From Algicoccus sp048820935 (GTDB lineage Bacteria; Pseudomonadota; Gammaproteobacteria; Burkholderiales; Burkholderiaceae_B): DNA of 64,000 nt. How positions within the stretch are numbered: position 1 is the stretch's first letter; the number at the start of each line of letters is the position of its first letter. Location: assembly GCF_048820935.1 (NCBI RefSeq), contig NZ_JBMERD010000010.1, positions 1 to 64,000 on the forward strand. Direction: 5' to 3'. Shown piece after piece: positions 34,358 to 43,041 of this stretch. The position numbers and the translations under genes are program-made. The notes under the pieces were generated by a model. The model was not told where the DNA came from and did no database searches. It saw only the letters and a list, made by a program, of their open reading frames with translations.

Positions 34358-36985
34358 ATGAAAGCGTCCGAAATACGCCAGCGGTTTCTGGATTTTTTTG
34401 AATCTAAAAACCATACGATTGTGCCTTCGTCTTCTTTGATTCCTTCGAATGATCCGACGTTACTTTTTACAAACTCAGGCATGGTGCAGTTTAAGGACGT
34501 GTTCACAGGTCAGGAACAGCGTCCCTATGTCCGTGCGGTGAGTTCGCAGCGATGTGTGCGTGCGGGTGGCAAACATAATGACCTTGAAAACGTGGGTTAC
34601 ACCGCGCGCCACCACACCTTTTTCGAAATGTTGGGTAACTTCAGCTTTGGTGATTATTTCAAGCGAGATGCGATTTTTTATTGCTGGGAATTGCTGACCA
34701 AGGTTTATCAGATTGATCCCGAACGTTTGTGGGTCACAGTCTATAGCGAAGACGATGAGGCCTATGACATCTGGCATGATGAGGTCAAAGTGCCTGCTGA
34801 ACGGATTGTTCGCATTGGCGATAATCAAGGCGCACGTTATGCATCAGACAACTTCTGGCAAATGGCTGACACAGGACCGTGTGGGCCTTGCTCTGAGATT
34901 TTTTACGATCATGGTCCTGATGTTTGGGGTGGACCACCCGGATCACCTGAAGAAGACGGTGATCGTTACATTGAAATCTGGAATCTGGTTTTTATGCAGT
35001 ACGACCGTGATGCAGGTGGTGTGATGCATCCTTTGCCCAAACCGTGTGTGGATACGGGTATGGGTCTTGAGCGGATTTCAGCAGTGCTTCAAGGTGTTCA
35101 GTCGAACTACGACATCGATTTGTTTCAGACGCTGATTGCTGAAAGCGCACGTGTGACGGGTTGTAAAGACTTGTCAAACAACTCACTTAAAGTCATCGCG
35201 GATCATATCCGTGCCTGTGCCTTTCTGGTGCTTGACGGCGTGATTCCGAGTAATGAGGGTCGTGGCTATGTGTTGCGACGCATTATTCGTCGTGCGTTAC
35301 GTCATGGCTATAAGTTGGGTCAAACCAAGCCATTCTTCTATCGTCTGGTGCCTGTACTGGTTCAAGAAATGGGCTCTGCCTATCCTGAACTTACAGAGGC
35401 GCAGTCACGCGTGGAAAAAGTTGTTCTGCAAGAAGAAGAACGTTTTGGGGAAACTCTAGAAAACGGCATGCGGATTCTGGATGCCGCTTTGGCTGAGCTT
35501 GACCAAGGTGCCGCGCTTGATGGTCAAACACTCTTTACGTTGTATGACACCTATGGATTCCCGGTGGATCTGACTGCTGATATTTGTCGTGAACGACAAA
35601 TTGAAGTGGATTTTGAAGGGTTTGAATCCGCAATGCAACGTCAGCGTGAACAAGCGCGCGCTGCAGGCCGTTTCAAAGCACAGCAAGGTTTGCACTACGA
35701 CGGTGTGCCCACAGAGTTTGATGGCTATGACGTCTTAAGAACGACTTCAACAGTGACTGCGCTTTATGTGGATGGAACCAGTGTTGAAAGCATTGGCCCT
35801 GAGGCTGAGAACGCGATTGTTGTACTGGATCGCACACCGTTTTATGCGGAAGCTGGTGGTCAGGTGGGTGATGCGGGCGTAATCTCGAGTGATTCAGCTC
35901 AATTTGTTGTGCACGATACGCAGAAAATTCAGGCTCAAGTGTTTGGCCACCAAGGTTCGATTGAGCAAGGTGAGCTGCGAGTCGGTGATGAGGTTCAGGC
36001 TCAGGTGGATGCGCAGCGGCGTTTGCGCACAATTCGCAATCACTCTGCGACACACTTGATGCATAAAGCACTCAAAGACGTGTTGGGACAACATGTACAG
36101 CAGCGCGGTTCATTGGTTGATGCCGATAAAACGCGTTTTGACTTTTCGCATGACAGTGCCATGAGCGCTGAAGAAATTGCGCGTGTTGAAGACATTGTGA
36201 ACGCAGAGATTTTGAAGAATGAAGCTGCGTTGGCGCAGGTAATGTCATTTGATGATGCCATCGCGGGTGGTGCCATGGCATTGTTTGGAGAGAAATACGG
36301 CGATACAGTCCGTGTCTTGGGTATTGGTTTCTCTCGTGAGCTTTGCGGGGGGACGCACGTTGAACGTACTGGCGATATCGGTCTCTTTAAGATTGTCAGT
36401 GAGGGTGGGGTGGCCGCCGGTGTGCGCCGCGTGGAAGCTATCACCGGTGATAATGCCTTGCACTGGTTGCAGAATTTAAATACCACAGCGCAACAAATTG
36501 CACATCAAGTGAAATCATCCGTTGATGAAGCACCTGCTCGGATTACAGCGCTCCAAGAACAAGTGAAAGACCTGGAGCGACAGTTGGCACAAGCGAAATC
36601 CCGTCTCAATGTGGGGACGGGTGCGTCACTGGCAGATCAAGCTGTGACTTTAGTTGATGATATTCGTCTTTTGGTGAAAGAGGTCAAAGACGTTGAGCCT
36701 CAGGCTTTGCGAGAAATGACTGACCAGTTGAAAGATAAACTGCAAAAGGCAGTGATCTTACTGGCCACTGTTTCACAAGGCAAAGTCAGTCTCGTCGGTG
36801 GTGTGACCAAGAATCTGACCGATCGAATTCGAGCAGGTGATCTGGTGCGTCATGTGGCTGAAGGTTTGGGTGGTAAAGGGGGCGGTCGTCCAGATATGGC
36901 GATGGGTGGCGGTTCTGACGTCTCTGCGCTCACGGCTGTGCTTGAGCAGGTGCAAGGCTGGGTTGATAATCAATTGCAAGGATAA
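34358..36985 (+). CDS. alaS: Alanyl-tRNA synthetase
   Basis: An 875-residue class II synthetase (E. coli 876). Present are the aminoacylation domain (KASEIRQRFLDFFESKNH; RYLEIWNLVFMQ-type segment IEIWNLVFMQYDRD), the editing-domain zinc motifs HSATHLMHKAL and CGGTHVERTGDIG, and the C-terminal Gly-rich GGKGGGRPDMAMGGG. I chose ATG 34358, which gives the family start MKASEIRQ; the frame is open 45 bases further upstream without a start signal. It is followed 3 bases later by the TusA-family gene. Confidence 0.97.
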   Translation: MKASEIRQRFLDFFESKNHTIVPSSSLIPSNDPTLLFTNSGMVQFKDVFTGQEQRPYVRAVSSQRCVRAGGKHNDLENVGYTARHHTFFEMLGNFSFGDYFKRDAIFYCWELLTKVYQIDPERLWVTVYSEDDEAYDIWHDEVKVPAERIVRIGDNQGARYASDNFWQMADTGPCGPCSEIFYDHGPDVWGGPPGSPEEDGDRYIEIWNLVFMQYDRDAGGVMHPLPKPCVDTGMGLERISAVLQGVQSNYDIDLFQTLIAESARVTGCKDLSNNSLKVIADHIRACAFLVLDGVIPSNEGRGYVLRRIIRRALRHGYKLGQTKPFFYRLVPVLVQEMGSAYPELTEAQSRVEKVVLQEEERFGETLENGMRILDAALAELDQGAALDGQTLFTLYDTYGFPVDLTADICRERQIEVDFEGFESAMQRQREQARAAGRFKAQQGLHYDGVPTEFDGYDVLRTTSTVTALYVDGTSVESIGPEAENAIVVLDRTPFYAEAGGQVGDAGVISSDSAQFVVHDTQKIQAQVFGHQGSIEQGELRVGDEVQAQVDAQRRLRTIRNHSATHLMHKALKDVLGQHVQQRGSLVDADKTRFDFSHDSAMSAEEIARVEDIVNAEILKNEAALAQVMSFDDAIAGGAMALFGEKYGDTVRVLGIGFSRELCGGTHVERTGDIGLFKIVSEGGVAAGVRRVEAITGDNALHWLQNLNTTAQQIAHQVKSSVDEAPARITALQEQVKDLERQLAQAKSRLNVGTGASLADQAVTLVDDIRLLVKEVKDVEPQALREMTDQLKDKLQKAVILLATVSQGKVSLVGGVTKNLTDRIRAGDLVRHVAEGLGGKGGGRPDMAMGGGSDVSALTAVLEQVQGWVDNQLQG

Positions 36986-36988
36986 GTT

Positions 36989-37246
36989 GTGACAGACTCT
37001 ACATTGGAGAGCATTCCGCAGCCGACTCTCGTGGTCGATGCCAAAGGCTTACGCTGTCCTTTGCCCATACTGAAGGCGAAGAAGGCGTTGACAGGCTTGC
37101 AAGCAGGTGATGTGTTGGAAGTGCAAACAACAGATCACAGCGCGTTACGTGATTTTCAGGCGTTTTGTAAGCAAACTGGCAACCCTCTTTTGTTGCAAAA
37201 AGAAGAGGATGAAGTCACCTATCATTATCTGGCAAGACGCGCCTAA
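36989..37246 (+). CDS. tusA: TusA/SirA-family sulfur-transfer protein
   Basis: An 85-residue small cytosolic protein with the family motif GLRCPLPILKAKKAL; C23 is the persulfide-carrying Cys. TusA relays sulfur for tRNA 2-thiouridine and other cofactors, but paralogues with other roles are common, so the symbol is provisional. The GTG start lies 3 bases after alaS, with AAGGA 6 bases upstream, so it is translationally linked to alaS. Confidence 0.88.
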   Translation: MTDSTLESIPQPTLVVDAKGLRCPLPILKAKKALTGLQAGDVLEVQTTDHSALRDFQAFCKQTGNPLLLQKEEDEVTYHYLARRA

Positions 37247-37320
37247 CAAGACGCCCTCATCAGGCTATTGAATGGCTTGGGTAGCGTGACTATTTCGTGC
37301 TCGGATCAGTTTTTAAAATT

Positions 37321-37352
37321 TTGGTTACTAAATAATCGATCCGTGTTAATAT
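37321..37352 (+). promoter_or_regulatory. Possible extended -10 promoter of rpsP
   Basis: TGTTAATAT (37344-37352) has the TGn-extended -10 form, about 50 bases before the rpsP start. A TTGGTT (37321-37326) lies upstream at a non-ideal 20-base spacing. Confidence 0.4.
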
Positions 37353-37403
37353 AGTGGGCTTATTTCATACCCACAATTACATTTTTTTGGAAAGAGATTA
37401 CCT

Positions 37404-37661
37404 ATGGTGGTGATTCGCATGGCAAGGGGCGGTGCAAGAAAGCGTCCTTTCTACAGCATCGTGGCAACGGATTCACGTGATCGTCGTGATGGTCGTTTTA
37501 TTGAGCGTTTGGGTTTCTACAACCCAGTTGCAAATGAGGGTGAAGAAGCATTGCGCTTGTCCTTGGAACGCGTAGAGTACTGGAAAAGTGTTGGCGCACA
37601 ATTGTCGCCAGCCGTGGCTCGTCTGGTCAAAGAATACGCCAGCAAAGTCGCTGCAGCCTAA
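37404..37661 (+). CDS. rpsP: 30S ribosomal protein S16
   Basis: An 85-residue ribosomal protein beginning VVIRMARGGARKRPFYSIV and containing DRRDGRFIERLGFYNPVA, diagnostic of S16. GGAAAGAG precedes the ATG. It heads the rpsP-rimM-trmD group but is separated from rimM by about 200 bp that contain a terminator-like hairpin. Confidence 0.98.
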   Translation: MVVIRMARGGARKRPFYSIVATDSRDRRDGRFIERLGFYNPVANEGEEALRLSLERVEYWKSVGAQLSPAVARLVKEYASKVAAA

Positions 37662-37662
37662 T

Positions 37663-37683
37663 AGAACCGAATATCGGTTTTCT
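37663..37683 (+). terminator. Terminator-like hairpin after rpsP
   Basis: AACCGA (37665-37670) pairs with TCGGTT (37674-37679) around a 3-base loop, followed by TTCT. The stem is short, so read-through into rimM is likely. It may lower expression of rimM-trmD relative to rpsP. Confidence 0.4.
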
Positions 37684-37701
37684 ATTGATGTGCGTTGATA
37701 G

Positions 37702-37742
37702 ACGGTGAGCAATAACCAGATTGATTTCTGCGTGCTCGCCGT
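37702..37742 (+). other. Stem-loop in the rpsP-rimM gap
   Basis: ACGGTGAGCA (37702-37711) pairs with TGCTCGCCGT (37733-37742), one G-T wobble, around a 21-base loop. Function unknown; it could be part of a leader controlling rimM. Confidence 0.4.
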
Positions 37743-37865
37743 AGATCTTCGCCATTTGTGATTCTGGATTCGTGTGTCGTCTGACATCAAATCAGTGCGT
37801 TAGTGCATCTTCTGGTAGTGACTCTACTAGTAATGGCTACACTCACGACTTTTGACGGTATAAAG

Positions 37866-38540
37866 ATGAAAAATTCGGGCATCCCGACCAAAAGCACGAT
37901 TGCTTCTTCATCGATCTCAGAACCTCAGGATCTAGTCGAAATCGCAAGGGTTTCGGGTGCGCACGGCGTGCGCGGCTGGATTCGGATTCATGCCTATTCT
38001 GATGACTCCACTATTCTGGCGGAAGTTAAAGACTGGTGGCTCAAAAAAGCACCTCATCCATTGACTGACAAAACAAGTCAGGCAACACCTGTGCGCGCGC
38101 GCTGGGCACGTGAGCATGGTGCAGCTTGGCTGGCAAGTCTGGAAGGTCTGGATGATCGTGATGAAGCACTGGCCTTGAAAGGCTCGACTATCTGGATATC
38201 GCGTGCCAGTTTCCCCAAAGCCGATGATGATGAGTTTTATTGGACTGATCTAATTGGGCTGGATGTGTATAGCACTGAAGCAATGAATGCACCTTTGGAT
38301 GCACAAGGCCATCCACCTGCAGCAGCACGTTTTGGGGTGGTGCACGACATGATTGACAGTCCTGCTCATAGTTTGATGTCGGTTCAGCGTCAGCATCGAG
38401 AGGAGTCGGGTACTTGGGTTGAGACACTCACCGCAAAGGGTAAACCAGTCTTTAGTCTGATTCCTTTCGTGGCTGCCCATGTGGTAGACATCGATTTGGA
38501 AGCTGGGCGTATCTGGGTTGATTGGCCAATGGATTTTTGA
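37866..38540 (+). CDS. rimM: Ribosome maturation factor RimM
   Basis: A 16S rRNA-processing/30S assembly factor that binds S19. It shows the N-terminal barrel motif VEIARVSGAHGVRGWIRIHA, the EFYWTDLIGLDV linker and the C-terminal PRC-barrel segment ending FVAAHVVDIDLEAGRIWVDW. The start is unsettled: ATG 37866 gives 224 residues and ATG 37833 gives 235; neither has a clear ribosome-binding site. A GTG at 37803 would be longer still. It ends 5 bases before trmD. Confidence 0.93.
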   Translation: MKNSGIPTKSTIASSSISEPQDLVEIARVSGAHGVRGWIRIHAYSDDSTILAEVKDWWLKKAPHPLTDKTSQATPVRARWAREHGAAWLASLEGLDDRDEALALKGSTIWISRASFPKADDDEFYWTDLIGLDVYSTEAMNAPLDAQGHPPAAARFGVVHDMIDSPAHSLMSVQRQHREESGTWVETLTAKGKPVFSLIPFVAAHVVDIDLEAGRIWVDWPMDF

Positions 38541-38545
38541 TCGTT

Positions 38546-39292
38546 ATGCGCATTGATGCCATTACGTTATTTCCAGAGTTTTTTACCGTATTGACCCAAT
38601 TAGGAATCACCGGTCGCGCGCATGAGCGGGGACTGTGGTCGTTTCACGCGTGGAATCCGCGAGATTACGTACAGGACGTGCATCGTACCATTGATGATCG
38701 CCCTTACGGAGGTGGTCCTGGGATGGTGATGATGGCGCCTCCCTTGGATGCTGCTTTAACGCAAACTCGTCAATCTCGAGGTGATGATCGTGCCCCTGTG
38801 GTGCTATTAGCGCCCGGTGGTAAGGTTTTTAATCAGGCTCAGGCCACTGCATTGAGCCAAACGACGGGTGCTATCTTTGTGTGTGGTCGGTATGAGGGCA
38901 TTGATCAGCGCTTTATTGATCGCCACGTTGATGAGCAATGGTCTTTAGGTGACTTTGTGCTTTCAGGTGGGGAGCCCGCTTTATTGCCGATGTTGGATGC
39001 CACGATTCGACTGTTGCCAGGAGCCTTAGGTGAAAGCTTGTCACACGCACAAGACTCATTTGCAACGAGTTTGGACGGCTTGTTGGATTGCCAGCATTAC
39101 ACCCGACCTGATGTGTATGAAGGCCAACCAGTACCAGAGATTTTACGATCCGGTCATCATGCCAATATTGAACGTTGGCGTCGAGAGCAGTCTTTGCGAC
39201 TCACAGCGCAGTTCCGTCCTGATTTAATTGAAAAAGCGCGCAATCAAGGCAAGCTCACTGCAGCTGATGAGAAATATCTTCGACAGCTTTGA
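38546..39292 (+). CDS. trmD: tRNA (guanine37-N1)-methyltransferase
   Basis: A 248-residue SPOUT methyltransferase that makes m1G37 and prevents frameshifting. It shows RIDAITLFPEFF, DDRPYGGGPGMVM, the knot-forming VCGRYEGIDQRFIDRHVDEQ and SLGDFVLSGGEPA. The ATG 5 bases after rimM gives the family start. Unusually for the order, rplS (L19) does not follow: a hairpin and the convergent valS come next. Confidence 0.98.
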   Translation: MRIDAITLFPEFFTVLTQLGITGRAHERGLWSFHAWNPRDYVQDVHRTIDDRPYGGGPGMVMMAPPLDAALTQTRQSRGDDRAPVVLLAPGGKVFNQAQATALSQTTGAIFVCGRYEGIDQRFIDRHVDEQWSLGDFVLSGGEPALLPMLDATIRLLPGALGESLSHAQDSFATSLDGLLDCQHYTRPDVYEGQPVPEILRSGHHANIERWRREQSLRLTAQFRPDLIEKARNQGKLTAADEKYLRQL

Positions 39293-39334
39293 TCTGATCT
39301 GAAGATCTAGAAAAACTCCGATATTCTGGAATAT

Positions 39335-39363
39335 TCCCCCACCCGAATCGATCGAGTGGGGGA
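39335..39363. terminator. Hairpin between convergent trmD and valS
   Basis: TCCCCCAC (39335-39342) pairs with GTGGGGGA (39356-39363), with an inner extension CGA/TCG. No T-run follows directly on the plus strand; an interrupted one follows on the minus strand. A second small palindrome (ATATTC-TG-GAATAT) lies just to the left. Confidence 0.5.
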
Positions 39364-39400
39364 GTGGATCATGGTTAAATCAAGTACTTACACTAAGCGA

Positions 39401-42274
39401 TTAACCCAGACGTGCGCGCTGCTCGCGAACGTTTTCGAGTGTTTGTGTGAATTGCGCTAGACGTTCTCTTTCCTGAGCGACAACGGGCGCAGGGGCACGT
39501 TCAACAAACGATGGGTTATTGAGCTTGTTGTTCGCCTTGGCGACTTCGCCTTCCAAACGAGCAATTTCTTTATCTAGTCTGGCGATCTCAGCCTCAATAT
39601 CAATTTCAACTTTGAGCATGAGATGATCGTCACCCACAACTTGCACGGGTGCGCCTGGTTCGTCAGGTAAGACATCAACAATCTCGACTTCTGAAAGTCG
39701 ACCCAGTGAGGCCAAATAAGGCGCATGGGCAGAAAGACTGTCTTGTGCGCCTTGTGCATAAAGTGGCACGCGTTGTGACGGTGGGATTTGCATTTCACTA
39801 CGTAAAACGCGAATGGCTTCAATCCGTGACTTCAAGATCTGGAAGGCTTCTTCGGCCTCGTGATCAATGAATGCGGTTTGCACAGCAGGGTAGCTTTGAA
39901 CACATAGGCTGGTTTGCTCATTGGGTGCACGTGTATGGGCGACTACAGAAACACGCTGCCAGAGCTCTTCAGTGATGAAGGGCGTGATCGGATGCAGCAA
40001 CCGCAAGATTTCATCCAGTACGGTAATGAGCGTCTGTCGGCATCCTGCTTGCACTTTGGGATCTTCGCTTTGAAGCTGAACTTTGGCCAGTTCAAGATAC
40101 CAGTCGCAATATTCATCCCAGACAAAGTGATAGAGCGCATTCGCAATATTGTCAAAACGGTAATCTGCAAAGCCTTTGTGGACTTGGGCCTTGAGATTTT
40201 GTAGACGTGACAGAATCCAACGTTCAGGTAATCCACTCAGATCCGCTGCATCAGACGGTTGATATTTGTCTTGTGTGTGCATGAGCACAAATCGTGCAGC
40301 ATTCCAGAGCTTATTGCAGAAGTTGCGATAGCCTTCACAACGTTTTAGGTCGAAATTGATGTTTCGACCTAAGGATGCGTAGGCAGCCATGGTAAAGCGC
40401 AGCGCATCCGCACCATAGGCAGCAATGCCATCTGGATACTGACGCCGGGTTGCTTTTTCAATAGCATCAGCTTGCTTGGGGTTCATCAAGCCGTATGTTC
40501 TTTTTGCGACTAAGTCTTCAAGCGTCGAGCCGTCAATCAAATCAACTGGATCCAGTGTGTTGCCTTTTGATTTGCTCATTTTTTGACCATCCGCATCGCG
40601 AATCAGGCCATGAACATACACATGGTGAAATGGCACTTGACCAGTGAGATGCGTGGTCATCATGACCATGCGTGCAACCCAGAAAAAGATGATGTCAAAT
40701 CCGGTGACAAGAACACTAGATGGCAGATATTTCTGCAGATCTGGGGTGGTATCAGGCCAGCCCATGGTACTAAAGGGCACTAAGGCTGAAGAGAACCAGG
40801 TATCCAACACATCAGGATCACGGGTTAGCGTCCCTTGGTAACCTTGATTGCGCGCCTGTTCGTACGCTTTTTCTTCACTGCGAGCAACAAAAATTTGACC
40901 ATCATCGCCATACCAAGCAGGAATTTGATGACCCCACCAGAGTTGACGTGAAATACACCAGTCTTGAATGTTTTCAAGCCACTGGTTGTAGGTGGTGGTC
41001 CAATTCGATGGGAAGAACTGAATGCTGCCGTTGGCAACAGCTTCCAAAGCGACTTCGGTAATGCTGCGCCCGGGATGAAGCGTGCCCTCGGGTGCAGGTT
41101 GGCTCATGGCGACAAACCACTGATCGGTGAGCATAGGCTCCAGAACCGCACCGGTGCGATCACCACGTGGTTGCATCATGCGGTGAGGTTCGACGTGTTT
41201 CAAGAAGTCGCCTTCTTGCAGAGCTTCCACAACTGCATCGCGAGCCACAAAACGATCCAGGCCCCGGAATGCCTCAGGTGCATCGTCGTTGATTTTGGCA
41301 TCAAGTGTAAGGAGTTCAATGAGTGGTAAGTTGTGCCTGATCGCACAAGCGTAGTCATTAAAGTCGTGTGCGCCAGTGATTTTGACGACACCCGTCCCAA
41401 ATGTCTGATCCACAAAATCATCCGCAATAATGGGAATTTGGCGGTCACACAGTGGTAAATGCACCATCTTGCCGACCAAGTGTGTGTAACGATCATCATC
41501 TGGATGAACACACAATGCAGAGTCTGCAAGCATGGTTTCTGGTCGAGTAGTCGCAATGGTGAGTCCTTTGATCTCAACTTGTTCGCCATCTTTTTCAATG
41601 GTTTGTGCACCATCAACAAATGGGTATTCGATGTGCCACAAGTGTCCATCAGTTTCGACGCTCTGAACTTCAAGGTCAGATACGGCGGTGAGCAATTGCG
41701 GATCCCAGTTGACTAGACGTTTGCCTCGATAAATCAGACCTTGTTCGTGTAAACGAACAAAGGCTTCGATGACACCCTGAGAGAGGTTGTCGTCCATCGT
41801 GAAGTATTCGCGATCCCAGTCAGCTGAAGCCCCAAGACGTCGGACTTGCTCGGTAATGGCGCCGCCTGATTCTTCTTTCCATTGCCAGACTTTCTCAACG
41901 AATTTTTCACGTCCGAGATCGTAGCGTGAGACTTTTTGCGCGTCGAGTTGTCGTTCAACCACGATCTGAGTTGCAATACCTGCGTGGTCTGTGCCAGGTA
42001 CAAAGACGGTGTCATTTCCGCGCATACGGTGATAGCGGATCAGACCGTCCATGATGGTCTGATTGAAAGCATGCCCCATATGAAGTGTACCTGTGACATT
42101 GGGAGGCGGAAATTGGATGGCGTAAGGAGCACCTGCACAATCGCCGTCTTTGACATGCGTGCCAGCGTGAAAATATCCTGATTTTTCCCAAATCGGATAC
42201 CAGCGTGCTTCGATTTGTTCGGGTTCGAAGCTTTTATGAAGATCCTGATCAGGGTTGTCAGCAACTTGGGTCAT
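39401..42274 (-). CDS. valS: Valyl-tRNA synthetase
   Basis: A 957-residue class Ia synthetase. It has the HIGH-type motif PPNVTGTLHMGHAFNQT, the editing domain with TTRPETMLADSALCVHPDD, the KMSKS motif DGQKMSKSKGN, and a C-terminal Lys/Glu-rich coiled-coil arm (IARLDKEIARLEGEVAKANN). The ATG at 42274 (MTQVADNP) is chosen; the frame is open 93 bases further but that extension is untypical. It is a single-gene minus-strand unit between two plus-strand operons. Confidence 0.97.
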   Translation of the reverse strand: MTQVADNPDQDLHKSFEPEQIEARWYPIWEKSGYFHAGTHVKDGDCAGAPYAIQFPPPNVTGTLHMGHAFNQTIMDGLIRYHRMRGNDTVFVPGTDHAGIATQIVVERQLDAQKVSRYDLGREKFVEKVWQWKEESGGAITEQVRRLGASADWDREYFTMDDNLSQGVIEAFVRLHEQGLIYRGKRLVNWDPQLLTAVSDLEVQSVETDGHLWHIEYPFVDGAQTIEKDGEQVEIKGLTIATTRPETMLADSALCVHPDDDRYTHLVGKMVHLPLCDRQIPIIADDFVDQTFGTGVVKITGAHDFNDYACAIRHNLPLIELLTLDAKINDDAPEAFRGLDRFVARDAVVEALQEGDFLKHVEPHRMMQPRGDRTGAVLEPMLTDQWFVAMSQPAPEGTLHPGRSITEVALEAVANGSIQFFPSNWTTTYNQWLENIQDWCISRQLWWGHQIPAWYGDDGQIFVARSEEKAYEQARNQGYQGTLTRDPDVLDTWFSSALVPFSTMGWPDTTPDLQKYLPSSVLVTGFDIIFFWVARMVMMTTHLTGQVPFHHVYVHGLIRDADGQKMSKSKGNTLDPVDLIDGSTLEDLVAKRTYGLMNPKQADAIEKATRRQYPDGIAAYGADALRFTMAAYASLGRNINFDLKRCEGYRNFCNKLWNAARFVLMHTQDKYQPSDAADLSGLPERWILSRLQNLKAQVHKGFADYRFDNIANALYHFVWDEYCDWYLELAKVQLQSEDPKVQAGCRQTLITVLDEILRLLHPITPFITEELWQRVSVVAHTRAPNEQTSLCVQSYPAVQTAFIDHEAEEAFQILKSRIEAIRVLRSEMQIPPSQRVPLYAQGAQDSLSAHAPYLASLGRLSEVEIVDVLPDEPGAPVQVVGDDHLMLKVEIDIEAEIARLDKEIARLEGEVAKANNKLNNPSFVERAPAPVVAQERERLAQFTQTLENVREQRARLG

Positions 42275-42535
42275 GGTGTTTTGTAGTCGTATGAAAAAAT
42301 GAATAATGAAATCAGTTGTGCGCAGCGTAGCATACGCAGACGCACGAAGATTGGGTGGCGCACTCAACAGTTGTTTGTCGTTGAGTCGAACGAATCGAAA
42401 CAGACGCCGCTAGAGACTATTTTAAGGCGCGGAACGTATCTCTGCCATGCTAGAATAATAGGCTAACTTTTATTTTTAAAAGTATCTGTTTTTATTGGAA
42501 ATAAATCAAATCCATCACCTTAGTAGGAGTCTTTG

Positions 42536-42961
42536 ATGTCAGTTGAACGTACATTGTCGATCATTAAGCCGGATGCCGTGGCCAAAAACGTGGTCGGCAA
42601 AATCATCAGCCGTTTTGAAAGTGCTGGTCTGAAAGTGGTCGCAGCCCGCATGATGCATCTGTCCCGTGAAGAAGCCGAGCGCTTCTACGCCGTGCACAGT
42701 GAGCGTCCTTTCTTTGGTGAGTTGGTTGAATTCATGATTTCAGGTCCTGTGTTCGTTCAGGTTCTGGAAGGAGAATCAGCTATTCAGAAAAACCGCGATC
42801 TGATGGGCGCTACAGATCCTAAGCAAGCAGAAAAAGGCACGATTCGTGCTGATTTTGCTGAAAGCATTGACGCAAATGCTGTACATGGTTCAGATGCACC
42901 TGAAACAGCGCGTGAAGAAATCGCTTTCTTCTTCCCAGCAATGAACATCCACAGCCGTTAA
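42536..42961 (+). CDS. ndk: Nucleoside diphosphate kinase
   Basis: A 141-residue enzyme that balances NTP pools by phosphate transfer through the active-site His, H117 in ANAVHGSD. The start SVERTLSIIKPDAV is the family start; TAGGAG lies 6 bases upstream. It is the first gene of the ndk-rlmN-rodZ-ispG-hisS group, with a hairpin after its stop. Confidence 0.98.
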   Translation: MSVERTLSIIKPDAVAKNVVGKIISRFESAGLKVVAARMMHLSREEAERFYAVHSERPFFGELVEFMISGPVFVQVLEGESAIQKNRDLMGATDPKQAEKGTIRADFAESIDANAVHGSDAPETAREEIAFFFPAMNIHSR

Positions 42962-42978
42962 TTTTTGTACGGTTGTAC

Positions 42979-43022
42979 AACTGGTGCCTGAAACAATTTG
43001 TTTGAAGCACCAGTTTGCTTTT
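42979..43022 (+). terminator. Probable (partial) terminator between ndk and rlmN
   Basis: AACTGGTGC (42979-42987) pairs with GCACCAGTT (43007-43015), with an inner AAACA/TGTTT stem, followed by TGCTTTT. It lies just upstream of the rlmN ribosome-binding site and probably lets part of the transcription continue. Confidence 0.6.
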
Positions 43023-43041
43023 ATATGGAAAGGCTTTTCTC

